DNA of 64,000 bases from Azolla caroliniana (lineage: Eukaryota > Polypodiophyta), in contig JBHGNT010000002.1 in NCBI GenBank assembly GCA_043228905.1, forward strand, positions 2,914,001-2,978,000, in the 5' to 3' direction. The notes beneath the pieces were generated by a model, which searched no databases, was not told where the DNA came from, and was given only the letters and a program-made list of their open reading frames with translations. Shown here piece by piece: positions 56,650 through 64,000 of the stretch; the stretch's first letter is position 1; the number at the start of each line of letters is the position of its first letter. The translations under genes and the position numbers were made by a program.

Positions 56650-56826
56650 AAGTCGTTTACACTACTAGCACTACATCTTAGGTTCGACAACCAAATTTCT
56701 CACCTCTCTATTACTCCATAGATATCTCTTATTTCACTAGATGCCACTATGGAATGTAGGGGTTCAACCCAATGACTACCTAGTCTCCATTGGGCAACCT
56801 TTCCAACTGAGCTACATCCATCTAGG
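56650..56826 (-). mobile_element. tRNA-derived SINE, copy 1
   Basis: On the minus strand: CTAGATGGATGTAGCTCAG, A box TAGCTCAGTTGG (complement of 56803-56814), B box GGGTTGAACCCC (complement of 56759-56770), then a 3' part shared with the copy at 59433-59690. The head adjoins a GA tract. It is internally similar to a tRNA but has no acceptor pairing that I could verify. Confidence 0.75.
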
Positions 56827-59386
56827 TTCTCTCTCTCTTCTTTTTTCTAGTGAAAACACACAATTAAATGGAAAAATGTGTGCATGAAGAAGGGAATGCA
56901 CGATTCAAAGATCTTGAAAATAATGTGTGTATCTTAAGGCTAGACCTCATGACTACATCAACAGATACACCTAGTCTTCGGGTCCATGTGCATTTGTTTA
57001 TAGTTGTTTTCTCCTAGTCGTTGGTTCCATGTGCATTTGTTTATAGTCGTTAAGGCAATCTTGGAAAATGTACATCCCGTGGTCGGCTAATGTATTGAGG
57101 TTGTTGTCCATAAAGGGCAAGGAAAACACGTCACAAGTGGTCACATTAAATTTGTGATAATTGACATAAATGTGTAACACTTATCCATGCATGTGCTTCA
57201 TTTCCCATCCATTTGAGCATCTCGACCTTTATACATTGAAAATTTGAATATTCCTTGCCTTTTGGGAGGCCAATTTCTTAATACCTATGCATACATCTTC
57301 GATCATAAAGAAGGGAGACATAAGTGAAAGAGAGCCATAACAAAAGCTTTCTAGCAATTGATAGCTCATATAGATTCTTATAATGCAGAGATAAGTCAAT
57401 AGCTTGAGTTAAGTCATCATAACTCTTATCACCTTTCCCTTTTAAATTTTAAAAAAAAGTAGTGTTTTATCTTGTGTTTGGAGAAATTGCTGAATAACTT
57501 CCCATATTCTTCTCTTTCATTGAATAAAATTTCGTTATCCTTGACTATATCCAAACTTACAATGCACAAACCATTTTCTTCTTTGAACTATTTGCAAGAT
57601 ATGTGCTTGGTTTAAATGTTTGTAGATGAGAAATGACTTTCTATTTATATTTTAATGTGGCACATGTTGTATCGTCGTACTTGACTACATCTAAACTCAT
57701 AAGGCACAAACCATTTTCTTCTTTGACCTATTTGGAAAGTATGTGTTTCGTTCAAAAAGATTTGTTTGTGCATGGGAAATGACTTTCTTAAAAGTTTTCT
57801 ATTTATATTCTAATGTGGCACATGTTGTATCTTTGTAATTTGCAACATCTCCTCAACCATCTTTGAATATATGGGTGCTTGTTTAATGGTTATGCTCAAA
57901 TATAGTTCTTTAGTACCTTCAATGGCCTTCTGAAACTCCAACATGCTAATACATTTTAGGTTAGTAAATAAATTATGATGATCAAATTCAGTGTCCATTC
58001 ACCCACTGTGAATTTATGTATGTTATCCAAGATACTTTTGAAAGTAACAAAGCCATTTTTTGGAAAAAGAAAGAAAGAAAGAAAGTAACAAAGTCCATCA
58101 CACTATTTTCATTGTGTTTTATACATGTAAATCATAAGTATTGGCCATAAGGGTAAATCATTTGCAATAATCCTTCTGATAGTATTGCACATTTGTAAGA
58201 GTAACTTCCCAACTTGATCAGAATATTTTCTTATCAATTGAAGATCGACTATACATTTGCATATACTCTTTGCATCCTTGGGATATTGTCAAGATTCGAA
58301 CTCTTGACATAACCATGTTGTAATCGAGTGTTATGTGTTAACCACACATCTAGCATATAATCATATATATACTTCCTCATTGTAGGTTTTAGCTAGCATC
58401 ATGTGCATAATTCCTCCCTTGTATTATTTACACTTGGCACATGTATGCGTACCTACTGCCTACATGCTCTATTATATCACATACGTGCAACAGGTATGCA
58501 TGCCACTTAGTATAAATAGTTGAGTTCACCTTGAAGGAATTCAAGGTGAACAACGCTAGTCATGGACATATCAATCTAGTATTCACGTTTTGCCCATCTT
58601 CTCTCCTTAATCTTCATCTCTATCTTTATGCTCTTGTGACATTCATCGCTCCGTCGTAGCCTCATCATCCGTGCTCCGTCTTAGTCCACGCTTGGTGTGT
58701 CTGTGACAGATATGAGGCATAGAATATTTTTGTGCATCAAGTTGCAAACCTTTTGTACGAGCATTATTGTCACCAAAAATAATAACTTTCTCCTTGATTT
58801 TGAAATAAGTAATATCATCTTCTAGACAGGCAAGCCAAACAAGCATAGAAATTAAAATCTTGATGAGGAATGTAGCATTCAACAATAGGGCATCATTAGG
58901 TGTTGCTATTTTAAGCTATATGTATGTTCATCATTTTTTATGGTCAACACATATTTCTCTTATTCTATCTTAATTAAACATGACACCCCTCTTTGTCCTC
59001 TTTATTATCTTGAATTTTTCAACCATTATCAAAGAGTGTATATTATAGTTACCCAAATCTTGAATCCTTTCAGTATTATGCTCCCATGTTTCAACAATAA
59101 GTATGATATCTAATTTATTGGTAAATTGACATTTCATGGGTATCCTCTATAATTCCAAAAACATAGATATAAAAGGTGTCCATTGATCCATAGTTTAGGT
59201 GTTCCTCTTTGCTTGTCTCTTCGTCTTTGGGCACATCCTTAACCTTGTTCTTCAATTTTTCTTCATATGCTTTACAACATGCATTTTGTTGTAAGATATT
59301 ATGATCCTCACTCACAAAGAATTGTGTACCTTTGACGTCCACCTAAGTATGTTCAATTATGATCCTTTGCTTTTATTGTCAGCCAT

Positions 59387-59390
<4 letters not shown>
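56827..59390. other. Intergenic, no recognised gene
   Basis: AT-rich sequence. A local repetition (near 57500-57650 against 57660-57840, with CATTTTCTTCTTTGA and CACATGTTGTATC) indicates an old tandem duplication. Confidence 0.5.
58262..58340 (-). other. tRNA-like sequence
   Basis: The minus strand has GTGGTTAACACATAACACTCGATT and a B-box-like GAGTTCGAATCTTGAC at tRNA-like spacing. It may be a decayed tRNA or another SINE head. The A box is poor. Confidence 0.3.

Positions 59391-59391
<1 letters not shown>

Positions 59392-59432
<41 letters not shown>
59392..59432. repeat. (GA)n microsatellite
   Basis: About 20 GA units directly before the second SINE. Confidence 0.95.
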
Positions 59433-59435
<3 letters not shown>

Positions 59436-59690
59436 AGATGGATGTAGCTCAGTTGGTAAGGTTGCCCAATGGAGACCAAGTGGTCATGGGAGAGAGAGCC
59501 CATATGGATGTATCTCAGTTGGTAAGGTTGCCCAATGGAGACCAGGTGGTCATGGGTTTAACCCCTACATTCCACAGTGGCATCTAGTGAATTAAGAGAT
59601 ATATAAGAAGTATATAATAGAGAGGTGAGGAAGTTGGGTTTCAAACCCAGAACATAGTGCTTGCAATGAGAATGAGAATGAGAATGACTG
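59433..59690 (+). mobile_element. tRNA-derived SINE, copy 2, with duplicated head
   Basis: It contains GATGTAGCTCAGTTGGTAAG (A box, 59445-59456) and, after a GAGAGAGAG spacer, a second head with TATCTCAGTTGG (59511-59522). The B box GGTTTAACCCC follows at 59555-59565. The 3' part resembles copy 1 over about 100 bp. It ends in a GAGAAT repeat. A and B box spacing matches a pol III promoter. The first head lacks its own B box, so it is a partial tandem duplication. Confidence 0.75.
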
Positions 59691-60263
59691 TATCCTCCTA
59701 GTGTTTGGATTCACAATAACACTTTATAACTTGTTAAGAAACAAATATTATCTTATGCAAGTTAATCAAAGAAAAACAACAAATATTATCCACAATGCCT
59801 AACTAGAATTTTAACGTGGAAAACCCTCAAGGAGAGATAAAAAAACCACGAGACCAAGTCCACAAACAATTCGTTATGAACAAGTAAAATTTATACACCA
59901 AAGTTTTAGTCTAAATAGAGTAGCTCTACCAAGAGGAGAGGAAAAATTCCTCCCAAAACTTAAACTCAACCAACATGAAAATAAATTATCACCAAAAAGT
60001 TATAAAAGATGGCTAGTGATGCATGCGATAATGTTTGAGATGTTGGTTGTTTAACTGATGTCCTCAAAGGCGCTGATGGAAGCTAAATACGAGGCCTTGA
60101 GAATTTTGTTCTACACTCTAACAAAAAATTGCATGTTTTGCTCTTTTTTCTCATTTTTTAAAAGTGAGTATGCATACATGAATACATATAAATATGAACC
60201 TTTTCACACTATATTAAAAATAAATAACATTTGGGTGTCCATTGCTCATTCATACACATAAAG
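59691..60263. other. Intergenic, no recognised features
   Basis: No coding or repeat structure recognised. Confidence 0.5.
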
Positions 60264-60515
60264 TGTGGCCAGAAACACTAACATCTTGTTGATGATGACT
60301 GCCATGAAGAGTTCAATAGCTTTTGCAGGTCCACCAAGGTAGTTTAAGTGGACATAATGTGTCTTGCTTGGCAGATGTGGATCTGTTGAGCGTCATCATT
60401 GGGTCATATGCGAAGTTCTGTGTGGCCAGAAACACTAACATCTTGTTGATGACGACTGCCATGAAGAGTCCAATAGCTTTTGCAGGTCCACCAAGGTAGT
60501 TTAAGTGGACATAAT

Positions 60516-61182
60516 TGTTAGGAAACAAGTCCCTTCGGATGGGAAGTGAGAAGAACAATGTTGATGAGCAAACTCGGCCGAGGCCGAATCCGGATGTGGA
60601 GTACCTGGCAATAGAAGACCCGATGAGAACCGGATGTGGAGTACCCGACTACGGAAGACCCGGTGAGAACCGGATGACGAGTTCCCAGAAAGAGCCGGAT
60701 GGTGACGGCCCAGTGAGAAGTGTTCACTGGATGAAGGGACATATTCGTAAATATGTTTTCGAAGAGTCCATCGGGGCTATATTTGTAAATAGCCGAAAAG
60801 TCATATTAGTATAAATATGACTTAGGGCAAACTTAGTGGTAATGGTAGTTGTTATTCTTGTTGGTGCAAGATTCGAGTGCGTAACTGTGTACAGAGAGAG
60901 AGAGAGAGAGGAAGAGGTCATTGCCTCTGTTGTAACCACCGCATGTGGTGAAGATAGCAAGCTCGAGGTCGTTGCCTCGGTGCTTTACTATTGTACATTG
61001 TGATATAGTGATAGTTTGCAGTCTGTGGGCTGCCGTGGTTTTTCCCTAGTTTGGGTTTTCCACGTTAACATCCTGTGTACTCTTCTCTTCACTGTGTCGT
61101 GCGTTCATTACCCGTTTTCTGTGTTTGATCCTAGGCTCGGTTGTGGCCGAGCATTGTTCATCGGGAGCGTGTATTCCTGTCA
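60516..61182 (+). mobile_element. Solo LTR related to the inner copia LTRs
   Basis: A 667-bp segment with TG...CA ends (TGTTAGGAAAC, ATTCCTGTCA) and perfect ATAAT duplications at 60511-60515 and 61183-61187. It has the same core as the inner copia LTR (GGGACATATTCGTAAATATG, GACTTAGGGCAAAC) but is more diverged. It has no internal sequence. Confidence 0.93.
60810..60817 (+). promoter_or_regulatory. Probable TATA box of the solo LTR
   Basis: TATAAATA in the context TATAAATATGACTTAGGGC, conserved with the inner copia LTRs. Confidence 0.6.
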
Positions 61183-61250
61183 ATAATGTGTCTTGCTTGG
61201 TAGATGTGGATCTGTCGAGCGTCATCATTGGGTCATATGCAAAGTTCTAT

Positions 61251-61620
61251 GTGAGCCTGAAGTTTACAATCTCATATGACGCAATGATGAAGCTCGTCAT
61301 TACTTTGGAAGAGTTCATGATGCCTTGGGAGTATAAGTTGTAGATGCGTCAATAGTATTATTGCTCGTCTTTGAGGAGGTGGCCATGTTGAGCTCGTGTC
61401 ATGGTGAGCTCACTATACAATCGAGTTCCAATCTCCTCAGGTCAAGCTGTGTCGGTAATAGCCTTGAGTTAAGCATATGTAAGTTGAATTAGTAAGGGGT
61501 TCATATTGACCAACTAAGAATTGAAGGGCTTTGTTCTCTGTTGTCAAGGTCCATAGTCATTCACATTACTAAATTGGATGCTTTGCCCAAGGCTAGAAGC
61601 AAGACTTAGAGGCAAGAGGC
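61251..61620. other. Short intergenic spacer
   Basis: No recognisable gene. An open frame ending at 61343 reads across the LTR flank and is not supported. Confidence 0.45.
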
Positions 61621-63187
61621 AGTTTGTCGAGTTTGTTGGAGCAAAACATGAAAACCTTGTGTGAAGGTAATGCACCTCGACTTCAACCCACATGGGATGG
61701 TTGGATGAATCAACCGCTTTTGGCTAATTCTCTCGTTCGGGATTCTATTGGAAATGTATTGGGCCTTAGACCTTGTCTTGCATGGGGAAAACTTGATAAT
61801 GGGCCAGCAACATCAGTAGGATCCTGGATTCATTTTCTGCAGATGCTAGAAGTGGATCGCCTTAAGCAGTTACATTCGATATATGGGGCAAAGACAATGA
61901 CAATGGATATTTCAGCAGCCTTTTCTCAGGCCTCATCGTGACTCCAGTCAATGCAGGAGCATATGTAGTTTGGTTGCCTAATGAATGGCACAATGCTCTT
62001 TGTTAAGGGAATTTCTACAGACGAGTGTATTTTTTATTTCCATATTCAATAGGATGATAAATTGCAGCCTTACACCCTCAGATAATTTGCTACAAAACCT
62101 ACTTGCTATTCCAATTAGGGTGATTGCCAAAACTGGTAAGAAATGGCTCCTGGATCCACAACCGTTAATAGCCCATTTGTTGGATACGCTTTGGCTATAT
62201 GCACGCCAGCTAATTAATAGGCTAATGTGGGACCCAGGGGGATGGTCTTGGACTAGTCCCATGATGGATCCAATGCAAAAAGTTCCGTTCTTTCAGTATA
62301 CTGTGAAATTTGGTAGAACCTTACTCATGTGTAAGAATATTCCAACTCCTGTGGCTCAAAAGCACTGGAATAAGTGGGGTGTATCAAGCAGTCATTTGAA
62401 GGCCTATTGGAAATGGATTTGTTCTCTTAGGGGACCAACAAAATAGACTCTCTTCAGATGGCTTTTGCTACATGCAACACTACCAGTAGGTTAATCTTTG
62501 AAAGGAAACGTGGCACCTGTTCTTAGACAGTGTAGTTATTGTGGTGACTTGTAGGAAACTACCAAGCATGCTCTCTGATCCTGTTCACTAGCTCAACAGG
62601 TATGGAATAAAGTTCTTTCTTTATTCCTGACAATTAATGTAGGTTGCCTATTCTCCTGGGGATCAGCGGTATGGGGGGGTCTCCATTCCAGTCTCTTATT
62701 GTATGAGGCAGATGATGCTCTAGAGGCTAAGACTGTCATCAACATGCATCTAATATCTGTCTCGTCTTTTCAGCAGCCTCGAAAGCAAATGCATGCAGCC
62801 CAAGTATGGAAAACAATATCCACGGTTACATTATGGACCTTATGGAAGTATCGATGTAAAAGACGATATGATTCTATAGTTCCCCCTCTCTAAGATATAT
62901 TGCTAGAATTATGGGACAACTTACTGGCGGTAGTGCGTGGGTAGTATGACAATATGTCGGGCCCTTCGGAGGTTGTTCTTAAGAAAAAGAAAAAATTACT
63001 GCAGTTATGGAGGAAGTTGCCTCTATTCACGATCTCCTCTCAAGGACCAATTTGGAAATATCATCATCCATGGTCCTTCCCCTGATTATCCTTTTTGTAT
63101 ATAATACTCTCTAAATTGTATAGTTTGTAGCCTTATGGCATTTTTTCTTAATACTAATGAAGGAAATCTTTTTGGAAAAAAAAAAAA
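61621..63187 (+). mobile_element. LINE, 5'-truncated, poly(A)-ended, decayed
   Basis: The plus-strand translation contains PRLQPTWDGWMNQPLLANSL and IHFLQMLEVDRLKQLHSIY. The region KVPFFQYTVKFGRTLLM is followed by CSYCGDL, then ETTKHAL and AQQVWNKVLSL, which resemble the WR/CxxC/H of the zf-RVT part. Stops (near 61939, 62444, 62550 and 62575) break the frame. The 3' end carries a run of A bases (about 63176-63187). The upstream boundary is uncertain. Confidence 0.75.
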
Positions 63188-64000
63188 CATAATGCAATGT
63201 CTAGAGGGGTCATATCTATTCACTTACCTCCAAGGGCATATAGATCTTCTCACCCAATTATCCACTTTATCCAAGAATGGATCTACATCAGGAGTTACAA
63301 CATGAATAGGTGCCTACATATGCCCATCAGGAGCGTCATTTTGTTGTCCAATATCATCTACCTCAATAACACTAGTTCATTAATATTTCTAGCTAAAAGT
63401 AGTGCATCCAGAGGGTTCATATTAGATTTAACTTGTGGTTCTAAATGCTAAAATTTGACTCTTTTATGGTTATAATTATAGGCAGAATAATTTTTTGGTA
63501 GCCTTGTCATATTAAGTACAACATCTTGGCTGCATATTACCTTCTTGAGTTGAGGTAACGAAATCCTATAGGCCATTTCACCTTCATCTCCATAACCCAT
63601 AAAGATTCCTTTCTTGGACTTTGCATCCAACTTGCTTCTTAACTTAGGCCTTATAAGCACAAAAGCATCATAGCCAATATGTGTAGTTGGTCATACAAAG
63701 GTGGTTTGTCATACCAAACCTATCAGCAATGCCACCTTTTAAGGGCATATTAGGGGGAGATTAGTTGTGGATAACATGAATCTCACCCTCTCACATAAAG
63801 TCTTGTTATACCTTTCAACCACACCATTGGAAGAGGGGTTGTATGGGACTGGTACCACGATTTTCACAAAATCTATTAAATTCAGCACTTGTAAACTCAC
63901 CCCCATTGTCTATGCATAAGCGTTTAAGATTTCTACATGTTTTGGTTGTAACAAATGCATGAAATTTCTTAAATACAACAAACGCTTTATGATTTTAACA
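63188..64000 (-). pseudogene. Copia pol fragment (integrase to linker), decayed, right edge
   Basis: Reading the minus strand from the window edge: NHKAFVVFKKFHAFVTT, LKRLCIDNGGEFTSAEFNRF (integrase core), then broken frames to RSKLDAKSKKGIFMGYGDEGEMAYRI (linker before the RT) and a following region with RRSICPWR*VNRYDPSRH, the usual copia RRS...VNRYDP linker. Several stops and frameshifts (for example near 63660 and 63830) interrupt it. RT sequence does not follow on the left, where the LINE poly(A) abuts at 63188. Confidence 0.8.

Larger units (their letters stand above)
52310..56660. other. Intergenic with small tandem duplications, no recognised gene
   Basis: Contains an 81-codon frame (52341-52586) of no recognised family and two tandem repeats listed separately. 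Frames at 53418-53956 resemble no known domain. No coding gene is supported. Confidence 0.5.
60264..61250 (+). repeat. 157-bp tandem duplication with a solo LTR in copy 2
   Basis: Copy 1 is 60264-60420. Copy 2 starts at 60421, runs to 60515, and resumes at 61188 after the LTR. Copies differ at a few bases (for example GTTGAGC against GTCGAGC). Copy 1 has the uninterrupted sequence GGACATAATGTGTC at 60351. Confidence 0.88.

Noticed and set aside
58262-58340. Functional tRNA gene
   Set aside because: The B box is acceptable but the A box is weak, and I could not form convincing acceptor and anticodon stems; kept only as a tRNA-like sequence.
61125-61343. Frame VSCLVDVDLSSVIIGSYAKFY
   Set aside because: It crosses the right LTR end and is present again in the tandem copy; no protein family recognised.

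Overview
This window looks like nuclear DNA of a land plant, most likely a flowering plant. The evidence is spliced genes with GT-AG introns, single-exon GRAS and cation/calcium-exchanger genes, copia elements whose primer-binding sites match plant initiator tRNA-Met (TGGTATCAGAGC), a tRNA-derived SINE, and hAT and Mutator-like elements. The sequence does not let me name a species. Most of the 64 kb is transposon sequence or unrecognised intergenic DNA, and I recognise only four host genes.

Left part (1-11150). A Ty1/copia element on the minus strand (outer element, left end outside the window, right LTR 10475-10885) is split by a second, nearly intact minus-strand copia element (1289-6673). 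The inner element has 635-bp LTRs differing at two positions and a perfect 5-bp target duplication, so it is a very recent insertion. The outer pol is followed, after a stop codon, by an unexpected in-frame open frame running to the window edge.

Second part (11150-24610). A LINE (about 11150-17235) is interrupted inside its reverse transcriptase by a decayed hAT element (11612-15390) with short inverted ends and an 8-bp target duplication. Next comes a 6-kb Mutator-like element (18271-24330) with about 155-bp inverted ends, a degenerate transposase with a SWIM zinc finger, a second unrecognised reading frame, and many copies of a GGTYGCCCAACC-type motif. Direct (ACAT)n arrays lie on both sides.

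Gene part (24652-36000). A nine-exon glycerophosphodiester phosphodiesterase of the plant GDPD4 type starts about 320 bp from the Mutator-like element. It is followed by a single-exon cation/calcium exchanger (CCX) with an unusual repetitive N-terminal segment and by an ARM-repeat-like protein, all on the plus strand. I see no sign that these genes act together.

Right part (36000-64000). This is mainly low-complexity intergenic DNA with several tandem repeats, one GRAS transcription factor of the PAT1 type (48905-50761, minus strand) and transposon remnants. The remnants are: a LINE lying between CT-repeat tracts and carrying a solo LTR rich in perfect heat-shock-element motifs (44535-45009); a solo LTR related to the inner copia LTRs (60516-61182) sitting in a tandem duplication that preserves its empty site; two copies of a tRNA-like SINE; a LINE with a poly(A) end at 63187; and a decayed copia pol at the right edge.
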